A stretch of 64,000 bases of DNA, from NCBI RefSeq assembly GCF_029946145.1, contig NZ_JAQSDY010000028.1:83086-147085 (forward strand), written 5' to 3'. Origin of the DNA: Brevundimonas sp. (lineage in GTDB: Bacteria; Pseudomonadota; Alphaproteobacteria; Caulobacterales; Caulobacteraceae). A program made the translations under genes and the position numbers. This document shows, piece by piece, positions 26,062-33,993 of this stretch (the first letter of the stretch is position 1; the number at the start of each line of letters is the position of its first letter). Under the pieces are notes generated by a model that saw only the letters and a list, made by a program, of their open reading frames with translations, was not told the DNA's origin and ran no database searches.

Positions 26062-26955
26062 ATGCGATACATCAGCCATGGCGGCGCACAGGTGGCGGCG
26101 CTGCATGACGAAAAGACCGGCAGCTGGCAGTATGTGGTCAGCGATCCGGACACGGGCGTGGCGGCGATCATCGACCCGGTGTGGGATTTCGACGAAAGGG
26201 CCGCCGCCACCTCCACCCGCAATGCCGACGCGTTGGTGGACCATGTCCGCGAGGCCGGTCTGAAGGTGGAGTGGATATTGGACACCCATCCGCACGCCGA
26301 CCATTTCTCGGCCGCCCCTTACCTGCGCGAGAGACTCGGGGCCCCGACCGCCATCGGCGAGAAGGTCTGCGGCGTCCAGTCGCTGTGGAAGGACATCTAC
26401 CGGCCGCCCGACAGCTTCGCGACCGACGGCCGCCAGTGGGACGGGCTGTTCGCCGCCGGCGACACCTTCCCGATCGGCGGACTGGAGGGCCGGGTGATGC
26501 TGTCCCCCGGCCACACCCTGGCGTCGATCAGCTATGTCGTCGGCGGCTGCGCCTTCGTGCACGACACCCTGATGATGCCCTATGCGGGCACCTCCCGAGC
26601 CGACTTTCCGGGCGGTGACGCCCACGTTCTGTACGGCAGCATCCAGGACATCCTGGCCTTGCCGGAAGAAACCGGCGTCTTCGTCGGCCACGACTACGGG
26701 CCGGACGGTCGGGAACCTGCCTGCTTCAGCACCGTGGCCGAGCAGCGCCGCGACAACATCCACGTCGGCGGCGGGCGCTCCGAGTCCGAATTCGTCACCC
26801 TCAGGGAGGCGAGGGACGCGACCCTGCCGCTGCCCAACCTGATGCTCTACGCCCTTCAGGTGAACATCCGCGGCGGCGTCCTGCCCGAGGCGGAGGCCGA
26901 CGGTCGTGTGTTCTTCCGTATTCCCGCCAACTATTTTCCGGTCAGCCTGGGTTGA
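26062..26955 (+). CDS. Persulfide-dioxygenase-like metallo-beta-lactamase protein (Blh C-terminal type)
   Basis: The 297-residue MBL-fold protein has THPHADHFSAA (metal ligands), SPGHTLAS, a DTLMMPYAGTSRADFPGGD segment and a HDYGPDG segment. These match the ETHE1/Blh family, whose members oxidise glutathione persulfide. The ATG at 26062 has a strong GGAGG site. The C-terminal LYALQVNIRGGVLP segment is typical of Blh from BigR operons. The next gene encodes the DUF442 domain normally fused to Blh, so the two-domain enzyme is split here. A role in hydrogen sulfide or persulfide disposal follows from the family. Confidence 0.86.
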   Translation: MRYISHGGAQVAALHDEKTGSWQYVVSDPDTGVAAIIDPVWDFDERAAATSTRNADALVDHVREAGLKVEWILDTHPHADHFSAAPYLRERLGAPTAIGEKVCGVQSLWKDIYRPPDSFATDGRQWDGLFAAGDTFPIGGLEGRVMLSPGHTLASISYVVGGCAFVHDTLMMPYAGTSRADFPGGDAHVLYGSIQDILALPEETGVFVGHDYGPDGREPACFSTVAEQRRDNIHVGGGRSESEFVTLREARDATLPLPNLMLYALQVNIRGGVLPEAEADGRVFFRIPANYFPVSLG

Positions 26956-27021
26956 ACGACGGACGCCGCAAGGCGCCCCCGCCCTCGCCCCCGCCGCCAT
27001 CCGGCCCAGGAGAGAACCGTC

Positions 27022-27429
27022 ATGGACATTCGCCCGCTCGATCAAACCCTCTCGATCTCGCCGCAGCTGAGTCCGGCGGAACTGCCGTCCCTCGCCGCCC
27101 GGGGCTATCGTTCCGTCATCTCCAACCGCCCCGACGGCGAGGCGCCCAGGCAGCCCGCGGCCGCCGAGATCGCCGCCGCGGCCGAGGCCGCCGGTCTCGA
27201 GTTTCGCCACATTCCGGTGGTCGGCGCCGCCATCGGAGCGGCCGACGTGGCGGCCTTCAAAGCGGCCCTCGAGAATCTGCCCGGCCCGATCCTGGGCTCC
27301 TGCCGCTCGGGCGCGCGCACGACGATTCTTTGGGCGCTGGCCCGCAGGGGGGAGCGGCCGGCCGACGAGCTGATCGCGGCCGCCCGGAGCGCGGGCCTCG
27401 ATCTGGGCGGCCTCCGGCCGCGCCTCTAG
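27022..27429 (+). CDS. DUF442 (TIGR01244) phosphatase-like protein, Blh N-terminal domain as a separate gene
   Basis: The 135-residue protein has the Cys-x5-Arg loop CRSGART of the dual-specificity-phosphatase fold. Its early RSVISNRPDGE segment is diagnostic of DUF442. This domain is usually fused in front of the persulfide dioxygenase domain in Blh. Such domains are thought to act as rhodanese or phosphatase-like partners in sulfide oxidation. It lies in order after the MBL gene and before tauE. Confidence 0.85.
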   Translation: MDIRPLDQTLSISPQLSPAELPSLAARGYRSVISNRPDGEAPRQPAAAEIAAAAEAAGLEFRHIPVVGAAIGAADVAAFKAALENLPGPILGSCRSGARTTILWALARRGERPADELIAAARSAGLDLGGLRPRL

Positions 27430-27472
27430 GGGCGGGGCTGATGCCGGAGCCGGCGGCGCGGACGCCCCGGTC

Positions 27473-28266
27473 GTGACCGTGCTCAGCCTGGTTCAATACG
27501 TCCTCGACGCTGGTGCAGGCGCGGTCGTGGGCTTCTCGCTCGGCCTGGTCGGCGGCGGAGGATCCATTCTGGCCGTGCCGCTGATCGTCTATCTGGTGGG
27601 CGTGAAGGATCCGCATCTGGCGATCGGGACCAGCGCGTTCGCGGTCGCCGCCAACGCCGCCGCCAACCTGGTCACCCATGCGCGCGGCGGCACGGTGAAA
27701 TGGAAGATCGCCGGGCTGTTCGCCGTGTCCGGCGTAATCGGGGCGCTGGTCGGCTCCACTCTCGGCAAGACCATCGACGGCCAACAGCTGCTGGCCCTGT
27801 TCGCGGTGCTGATGCTCGTCGTAGGCGCTTTGATGATGCGCGGCCGATCGGCTTCGGGTGATGCGACGGTCCTGCTGACGCGGAAGAACGCACCCAAGCT
27901 GATCGGCACAGGGACGGCAACCGGCATCCTGTCCGGGTTCTTCGGGATCGGAGGCGGCTTCCTGATCGTGCCGAGCCTGATGTAATCGACCCGCATGCCG
28001 ATCTGTTACGCCGTGGGCTCTTCGCTCGTCGGCGTGACGGCCTTGGCCTGACCACGGCGTTCAACTACGCCCTGTCCGGCTGGGTCGACTGGCCGCTGGC
28101 CTTCGTCTTCGTCGGCGGCGGCGTGGTGGGCGGGTTGTTCGGCTCGCGACTGGCCAAGCACCTTTCCGACAAGAAGGGCGCGCTGAACTCGGTGTTCGCG
28201 GCGCTGATCTTCGTCGTGGCTATCTGCATGCTCTACCGAAGCGTCCGGTCTCTGGGATTTATCTGA
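27473..28266 (+). pseudogene. Broken TauE/SafE-family exporter
   Basis: From a GTG at 27473 the frame encodes a typical TauE/SafE N-terminal half (GLVGGGGSILAVPLIVYLVG). It runs to FFGIGGGFLIVPSLM, then a TAA at 27983. The family's expected continuation is still readable past it (STRMPICYAVGSSLVGVTAL). A second lesion near 28040 shifts the frame, after which GLTTAFNYALSGWVDW and the rest of the second half run to a TGA at 28264. One nonsense change and one frameshift mean the exporter is inactive, unless the base calls are wrong. TauE proteins export sulfite or sulfoacetate-type anions, so its loss would leave the persulfide operon without an exit. Confidence 0.85.
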
Positions 28267-28291
28267 GGTGATTTGTCAAATGACCTACCCC

Positions 28292-28308
28292 CTTAAGACT
28301 GGCGTAAG
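28292..28308 (+). promoter_or_regulatory. CTTAAG direct-repeat operator before the binding-protein genes
   Basis: CTTAAG-ACTGG-CGTAAG: 11-bp period, one mismatch in the second half-site, RCTGV spacer. It lies 46 bases upstream of the binding-protein ATG at 28355. Confidence 0.65.
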
Positions 28309-28354
28309 CCGCAGACGCTCTAGGTCGCGTCCAATCGTCAAAGGGAACTTCCAG

Positions 28355-29431
28355 ATGACTGAGTTCGACAGGGTGGACGGCGCGAGAGATTTCATGACCC
28401 GGCTGAACCGGCGACGCCTTCTGGCGGTCAGCATCGGGGCGAGCGCGGCGGCCTACTCCGGGATGGCGGTGGCGGGTCTCAGGCCCGATCAAGGGCTGGG
28501 CATAGCGACAGCTCCTAACCCTCATGTGTTTCCGCTGATCCTGGCCATGAGCCTCGATCCCTCGCTTCCAGTGAGACTGCTGCCGATCGCGGAGTCGCGG
28601 GACGCCGACGCCCTGTTCGCTTCGGGCGAGGCGGATGCGATGCTGGCCATGACCTATGTTGCGGCCCAGAAGCGTCTGTCCGGCGCCGTTCCCGACCTTC
28701 GGCTTCACACCCTGACCACCTGGCGGGGATTTTTCCAGGTCGCGGCCGCCGGGGTGCGAGGTTTTCAGGATCTGAAAGGGCGGACCACCATCGTCAGCGG
28801 CCCGGTCGGATCCGGCCGAGGCGGCGGCGGAGACCTGATCTTCCAGGCGGCCGCCCGTCGCCAGGGGGTCGATCCCGTCAACGATCTCCAGGTGGAGTAT
28901 CTTCCGATCAAAGCGGGCATGCAGCGCATGATGTCGGGTCAGGCCGCCGCCATCACCGTGCCCAGTCCGGGAAGCACGGGCCTGGTCGCCCGATCAAGAA
29001 CGACGCCGGCAGCCGGGCCGGCCGCGCCGTTCACCGCCCTGGACCTGCAGGCGATCTTCTCAGGGTTCGCCGCCTTCCCCGCAAATCAATTGCCGCTCGG
29101 CGGCCTGCATGTGTCGGACAAGGTCCTGTTGGCCGGGGAGAAGCGCCGGCAGCTCGAGGTCGTCGTCGAGGCCTACCGCGACGCGGCGGAGCGGCTAACG
29201 GCCGATCCGGCGCTTTACGCGCCGCTGGTCGCGGCCAACTACGGACGGCATTTCGACCCTGTCGGCGCCGGCGACTTCTCCGCCCCGCTGCTCGCTCGCT
29301 CCCTCCACGCGGGCGATCTGGTCTACCGCGCGGCGCGCCCGGATCCCGCGCTCGGGCGAGATCTGCGAGCCTGGGTGGGCGAGGTTCTGGATCGACCGGT
29401 CGGCGCGGACTTTCTCGTCGAAGGCGGATGA
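28355..29431 (+). CDS. NMT1/SsuA-like periplasmic substrate-binding protein
   Basis: The protein has 358 residues from ATG 28355, which follows AAGGGAA. An internal ATG at 28394 is an alternative. A Tat-type signal (TRLNRRRLLAVSIG...AVA) leads into a two-lobed binding fold. GIATAPNPHVFPLILAM and the GRTTIVSGPVGSGRG segment are like those of sulfonate, nitrate or pyrimidine-precursor binding proteins. No ABC permease or ATPase gene is next to it, so it is solitary. It lies under a CTTAAG box and may present a sulfur compound to a transporter elsewhere or act as a sensor partner. The ligand cannot be told. Confidence 0.75.
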   Translation: MTEFDRVDGARDFMTRLNRRRLLAVSIGASAAAYSGMAVAGLRPDQGLGIATAPNPHVFPLILAMSLDPSLPVRLLPIAESRDADALFASGEADAMLAMTYVAAQKRLSGAVPDLRLHTLTTWRGFFQVAAAGVRGFQDLKGRTTIVSGPVGSGRGGGGDLIFQAAARRQGVDPVNDLQVEYLPIKAGMQRMMSGQAAAITVPSPGSTGLVARSRTTPAAGPAAPFTALDLQAIFSGFAAFPANQLPLGGLHVSDKVLLAGEKRRQLEVVVEAYRDAAERLTADPALYAPLVAANYGRHFDPVGAGDFSAPLLARSLHAGDLVYRAARPDPALGRDLRAWVGEVLDRPVGADFLVEGG

Positions 29432-29546
29432 GCAGACCCTCCGAATCCGGCCGCGACGCGCTCGACGGATCAAGGCGACCCCGCCGGTCGTTAAGGCCCT
29501 GCGAGACGCATCTCGTCGGCCTGGCGCAATCAAGAAGGACCGCCCC

Positions 29547-30335
29547 ATGACGTCGCATACCCTCATCGTCGGCGGGGCGCTCGCATCGCTCTTGTGGGCC
29601 ACGGCCTCCCTGGCCGACCCGCTGCATGTCTACGGACCGGGCGGGCCTGCCCCGGCGATGCGCGAGGCCGCCGAAACCTACACGAGGATGCACGGACGCG
29701 AGGTGACCGTCGTCGCCGGCCCGACGCCGCAATGGTTGGCGGACGCGAAACTGAATGCGGACGTGGTTTTCAGCGGGTCGGAGACCATGATGACCGACTT
29801 CGTGACCGCCATGGAGGGGCGTATCGAGGCCGCCGACGTCGAGCCCGTCTATCTGCGCCGGGCGGCGATCCTGGTGCGGCCGGGCAATCCCGACGGAATC
29901 GAGGGGATGGTCGACCTGTTCGAACCGGGCCACCGCATCGTGGTGGTCAACGGCGCGGGCCAGGATGGACTGTGGGAAGACATGGCCGGACGCGGGGGCG
30001 ACATCCGCAGCGTGCGCGCTCTGAGAAAGAACATCGCCGTATTCGCCGCCAACAGCGCCGAAGCCAGGGCGGCCTGGGTCGCGGACCCCACCCTGGACGC
30101 CTGGATCATCTGGAACATCTGGCAGGTGGCCAATCCGGACGTGGCGGATCTGGTCGAGGTCGAGGAGCCCTACCGGATCTATCGCGACGCGGGCGCGGTC
30201 GTGACCGCGCTGGGGCGCGAGGATCCGGACAGCCGGAAATTCGTGGAGTTCCTTCAATCCCCGGCCGGGGCGGAGATCTTCCGGCGGTGGGGCTGGATGA
30301 CCGAGGTGGCGCAAGACGGGTCGACCGCCGACTGA
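29547..30335 (+). CDS. AcfC-like periplasmic substrate-binding protein
   Basis: The 262-residue protein has a signal peptide (to ASLAD) and family hallmarks through its length: HVYGPGGPAPAM, GPTPQWL, FSGSETMMTDF, VNGAGQDGLWEDMAGR, AWIIWNIWQVANP, YRIYRDAG and FRRWGW. AcfC (accessory colonization factor C) belongs to the periplasmic oxyanion-binding group related to molybdate and sulfate binding proteins. Its ligand is not settled. The gene follows the NMT1-like gene by 115 bases without its own clear box. A ruined second copy lies at 182-511. Confidence 0.88.
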   Translation: MTSHTLIVGGALASLLWATASLADPLHVYGPGGPAPAMREAAETYTRMHGREVTVVAGPTPQWLADAKLNADVVFSGSETMMTDFVTAMEGRIEAADVEPVYLRRAAILVRPGNPDGIEGMVDLFEPGHRIVVVNGAGQDGLWEDMAGRGGDIRSVRALRKNIAVFAANSAEARAAWVADPTLDAWIIWNIWQVANPDVADLVEVEEPYRIYRDAGAVVTALGREDPDSRKFVEFLQSPAGAEIFRRWGWMTEVAQDGSTAD

Positions 30336-30368
30336 TCGCCGCGCGATATCTGCAATGGAGACGAAGCC

Positions 30369-30755
30369 ATGCCCTACTATTTTTCCAGGACGTTCGAGGA
30401 CGGGTTCGACGCGATGGTCGGCCGGACCCGCGAGGCGCTAAAGCAGGAAGGCTTCGGCGTCATCACCGAGATCGACGTGCAGGCGACGTTGAAGACCAAG
30501 ATCGACGTGGACTTCCGACCCTATCTCATCCTGGGCGCCTGCAATCCTGCTATGGCCCATGAGGCGCTGCAGATCGAGGACAAGGTCGGCACCATGCTGC
30601 CTTGCAATGTAGTGGTGCAGGAACGGTCGGACGGCCGTATCGAGGTCGCCGCGATCGATCCTGTCGCCTCCATGCAGTCGATCGGAAATCCGGCGCTGTC
30701 GGACAAGGCGGCGGAGGTCGCGGCGAAGCTTAAGGGGGCGCTGGAGCGGATATGA
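30369..30755 (+). CDS. DUF302 family protein
   Basis: The 128-residue cytosolic protein has the DUF302 core. It contains KQEGFGVITEIDVQATLKTKI, YLILGACNPAMAHEAL, MLPCNVVVQE and IDPVASMQSIGNPAL. DUF302 proteins are common in sulfur-oxidising and metal-stressed bacteria, but their biochemical role is not established. The conserved Cys of LGACNP and LPCNV are both present. It ends the rightward run of genes. Confidence 0.88.
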   Translation: MPYYFSRTFEDGFDAMVGRTREALKQEGFGVITEIDVQATLKTKIDVDFRPYLILGACNPAMAHEALQIEDKVGTMLPCNVVVQERSDGRIEVAAIDPVASMQSIGNPALSDKAAEVAAKLKGALERI

Positions 30756-31031
30756 TCTGTTCCCCGGCCTACAGACAGGCCCCAGGCTGGCGGTTCCCGG
30801 GAGGATCCGAGGTCTTACAGACCATGCCTTGCCTTTCCCTTCAGATCGCGACCATCGCTGAGCGTCGGCGGGCCGGTGCCTTGGCGGCACAGGTGTCCGG
30901 CGAACCGCAGAACTTCAACCTCGAGTGCGCCTAAGGTCTTCCAGGAATTCGACGAGGTGGGGCTGATGAAGCCCTCAGTCTACTGATGATTCCAGTGCGG
31001 TCGAGGGCGGCGACTAATGGCCAAGAATCCG

Positions 31032-32246
31032 CTAGAGGGCCTCCCTCTCTCCGCCCGGACGACGCGATACCATAGACACAAGCCCTGCCGTCGCCAGCAG
31101 GGCGAAAACCGCCCCGGCGATGAACGTCGCCTCCGGCCCCATCCGGGACCACAGCAAGCCGGCGACGACGCTGGCCGCCAGCAAGGTCACGCCGCTGGCG
31201 AGATTGAACAGACCAAAGGCCGTCCCGCGCATGTGCGACGGGGCCGTATCCACGACCAGAGCCGCCAACAGTCCTTGGGTCAGGCCCATGTGCAGGCCCC
31301 ACAGGGCGACCCCGATCAGAACGCCTGGAACAGTCGCCACAAAGGCGAGGACCACGTCGGCGGCGATCAGAATCGCGAGGCCCAGGATGAGCAGCCAGCG
31401 TCGATCCATCCGGTCCGACAGGCTCCCGGCGGGCGCGGCCACCACCGAATAGACCACATTCATCACCACCATCACCACGGGCACAAGAGCGATGGCGAGG
31501 CCGACATCCTGCGCCCTCAACACCAGGAAGGCTTCGCTGAACCGCGCCATGGTAAACACCACGCCCAAGGCGACGACAGACCAGAACGCACCGCCCATCG
31601 CGAGCACATCGTTCCATCGGATCGGCGGTCGCGGATGACGCACGCCGTCGACAGGTCGGGGCTCCTGGACCGCGAAGATGAGCACCGCGACCGCAAGCGC
31701 GGCTGGAACCACGGCCCAGGCGAATACCGCACGGATGTCGCCCGCGAGAACGAACATGAGGCCCATTGCCACGAGGGGGCCGGCGAAAGCGCCGATGGTG
31801 TCGAGGGACTGGCGCAGACCGAACGCCGCCCCGCGGATCCCGGGCGGCGCGATGTCGGCGACGAGGGCGTCGCGGGGCGCGCCGCGAATGCCCTTGCCGA
31901 CGCGGTCCGCGAATCGCGCGCCGAACACCTCGAACGGGGTCACCGCGAGCGGAAAGATCGGCTTGGTCAAGGCGCCCAGGCCATAGCCCGCCACCGCCAG
32001 CCATTTGCGGTGGCCAAGGCGGTCGCTGAGCCAGCCGGAGAAAACCTTGGTGATCGACGCGGTGGCTTCGGCGATGCCTTCGAGCAGTCCAACGAGCGCG
32101 ACGCTCGCACCCAGGCCGGTCACCAGAAAGACGGGCAGGAGGCTGTGAATCATCTCCGATGAGACGTCCATCAACAGGGAGACGAACCCGATCGCCCAAA
32201 TGCTTCGGGGGACCGCTCCAAGGCCAGACCTGAGGGGTGCGCTCAT
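31032..32246 (-). CDS. MFS transporter of unknown substrate
   Basis: The protein has 404 residues from ATG 32246, which gives MSAPLRSGLGAVPRSIWAIG. A longer upstream frame lacks sense. Twelve hydrophobic helices and the MFS loop motif (GWLSDRLGHRKWLAV) are seen. The characteristic ADRVGKGIRGAPRDALVADIAP stretch after helix 4 is found in a family of uncharacterised MFS exporters. It stands alone, divergent from the PilZ gene. Confidence 0.88.
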   Translation of the reverse strand: MSAPLRSGLGAVPRSIWAIGFVSLLMDVSSEMIHSLLPVFLVTGLGASVALVGLLEGIAEATASITKVFSGWLSDRLGHRKWLAVAGYGLGALTKPIFPLAVTPFEVFGARFADRVGKGIRGAPRDALVADIAPPGIRGAAFGLRQSLDTIGAFAGPLVAMGLMFVLAGDIRAVFAWAVVPAALAVAVLIFAVQEPRPVDGVRHPRPPIRWNDVLAMGGAFWSVVALGVVFTMARFSEAFLVLRAQDVGLAIALVPVVMVVMNVVYSVVAAPAGSLSDRMDRRWLLILGLAILIAADVVLAFVATVPGVLIGVALWGLHMGLTQGLLAALVVDTAPSHMRGTAFGLFNLASGVTLLAASVVAGLLWSRMGPEATFIAGAVFALLATAGLVSMVSRRPGGEREAL

Positions 32247-32336
32247 GCCGACGGTCTTAGCCCGGATCGACGCATCCAGACGAGTAGCCGATCGGCGCTC
32301 ATGGTTTTGAAAGCTCGCCTGGGCAAGTTGAGGCCA

Positions 32337-32714
32337 ATGAGGACAGGATCGAAATCCGCTCAAGCCGACGCCGACCGTCGTTCCATTCAACGCGAGCGCT
32401 GCGTTTTGCGCTGCCGGATTACTTGCGGTCCGTGGAACGAGGTCGTGGAGGCGATCCTTCGCGACGTCCACGAGGACGGCGCGCGGCTTCGCCTGAGTTC
32501 CCGCGTCGTCTTGACGGGCCGACTGCGCCTGGAGATCCAGCCAGGCGGCGCAGTGCAGATGGCGGATGTCGCCTGGCGACATGGCGATGAAATCGGAGTC
32601 CGATTGGTCGAGACGCTTGATGAGACGGTCGAGCGGCAGATCGAGGCCCTGCAGCGCGCCGGCGCACGGATGCGTCAATCAAGGTCTCCGGCGCCGAACG
32701 ACGGCAGCTACTAG
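32337..32714 (+). CDS. PilZ-domain protein
   Basis: The 125-residue protein has RRSIQRERCVLRC near the start and RDVHEDGARLRLSSRV. These two elements together make the PilZ c-di-GMP site (RxxxR ... DxSxxG-like, here D-HEDG). The motif is slightly degenerate, with His/Glu in place of the usual Ser, so binding is uncertain. The ATG at 32337 has GAGG upstream; an in-frame ATG at 32301 is the alternative. Confidence 0.7.
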   Translation: MRTGSKSAQADADRRSIQRERCVLRCRITCGPWNEVVEAILRDVHEDGARLRLSSRVVLTGRLRLEIQPGGAVQMADVAWRHGDEIGVRLVETLDETVERQIEALQRAGARMRQSRSPAPNDGSY

Positions 32715-32823
32715 CCGCGAACATCGGCACCGGGGCGAGCAGCGCAGATTTCAGGACCGGCCGATGAGATGACCGCGGGTCCAGGCCCGGTCGATGCGGT
32801 CGGCCGCAAGCCTTGGACGGTCA

Positions 32824-33060
32824 TCAGTGCAGCACTTCGCCGCCGACCGGATCGACTTGGCGAAGTTGGCCGGCCGCGTCCTGGACAAAAACCTCGACCC
32901 GAGCGCCCTTGTCGATAAGCGTCGTCGCCCGGACCAACGCGGACTCGATCGCGTCGACGCTGAAGTCGAATTGTCCGGAATTCTGTCCATCGCGCAGAAC
33001 GCGCCAATCGCCATCGCCGCGGATCACCGTGAACTGTATGACTTCGGAATGTATGGCCAA
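32824..33060 (-). CDS. Small DUF2188-like protein
   Basis: The 78-residue protein starts at a TTG (33060) with a strong GGAAGGAG site 9 bases before it. The pattern GDGDWRVLRDGQ...FDFSVDAIESALVRATTLIDKGARVEVFVQDAAG is like DUF2188, a small beta-rich domain of unknown role. No signal peptide is seen. Confidence 0.55.
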   Translation of the reverse strand: MAIHSEVIQFTVIRGDGDWRVLRDGQNSGQFDFSVDAIESALVRATTLIDKGARVEVFVQDAAGQLRQVDPVGGEVLH

Positions 33061-33118
33061 GGGATCACTCCTTCCCTCACCGCCTGCGATGCAAGCGGTC
33101 GGATCAACCTATCCGGCG

Positions 33119-33751
33119 TCAAGGCAAGCTAAACAGGACCCTGAGCCAACCGATTTTCTGGAAATGCTCAAGGCCCTCGAACAGGGGGAAGGCTAGCAGC
33201 ATGACGAGACCGTCTCTGAGCGTCGTGAGGAAAAACCGTGGCTGGACCTCGATGGTCTCCTGGTCGCGCCACTTCGAAAAATCAGGCCAGAAGCGGGGCG
33301 TACGGGCGACATAGGCCGCGTAGGTCGGCCCGAAGGCGTCGGCGAGCCACGCCTCCTCGCGTCTCACCGTGGCGGCGAACACCAGGACGGCGATCAGCAC
33401 GAAGAGCCCGGCGATGGTCGCGCTCCCGGTCTGGGCCCCCATGCCGAAGGCGCCGAGGAAGCTGAAGACATACAGCGGATTGCGGCTGATCGAATAGGGG
33501 CCGCGATCGACGATCTCGGCCTTCTTGCGGCCGCCAATGTAGAGCGAGCACCAAGTCCGGCCGACAATGCAAACGACCATGGACGCCATGCCGAGCGTTT
33601 CGAGGCCCCCGTGCCATTCCGTCTCGCCGCCGATGGACTGGGTGATCGCCGCCAAAGCCACGACGAGCAGGATCGCGACCAGCAGCACCGCCTTGCGGAC
33701 CAACTGGACGCGGCGGAGATCAAGGCCTTGAACGGAGTCTGGGGTGGTCAT
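33119..33751 (-). CDS. Isoprenylcysteine carboxyl methyltransferase-family membrane protein
   Basis: The 210-residue protein has about five membrane segments. The conserved ICMT/PEMT C-terminal block reads VDRGPYSISRNPLYV followed by RREEAWLADAFGPTYAAYVARTPRFWP. This block binds SAM in the family. Bacterial members methylate small membrane-associated thiols or phospholipids, but no substrate can be named here. Confidence 0.85.
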   Translation of the reverse strand: MTTPDSVQGLDLRRVQLVRKAVLLVAILLVVALAAITQSIGGETEWHGGLETLGMASMVVCIVGRTWCSLYIGGRKKAEIVDRGPYSISRNPLYVFSFLGAFGMGAQTGSATIAGLFVLIAVLVFAATVRREEAWLADAFGPTYAAYVARTPRFWPDFSKWRDQETIEVQPRFFLTTLRDGLVMLLAFPLFEGLEHFQKIGWLRVLFSLP

Positions 33752-33993
33752 CTGGAACCCGTCTTGAGTAGCGACCGTACCACGCGCGCGGCGGCGACGG
33801 TCAGGAGGATAGCGTGTCCGTTCACCGCAGTCTCAGCGTCTGATCCGTTTGATGATCATGGTGAGGCTGCGATGGAGGTCGGCTGGAAAAACCGACGAAG
33901 ATCCACCCCGGAAAGGTCCACAGGCCGAGGGTGACGCCGAAGAAGGCGAGCAGGGTCCGGGCGGTCGATCTCCAGCCCTCGGGCGCTGCGCGG

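Noticed and set aside
29490..29506. Possible CTTAAG box before the acfC-like gene (GTTAAG then GCGAGA)
   Set aside because: Only the first half-site is near consensus and the second does not match, so it is not counted in the regulon.
30756..30934. A 60-codon plus-strand ORF after the DUF302 gene
   Set aside because: No ribosome site apart from the overlap with the DUF302 stop, no family resemblance and atypical composition.
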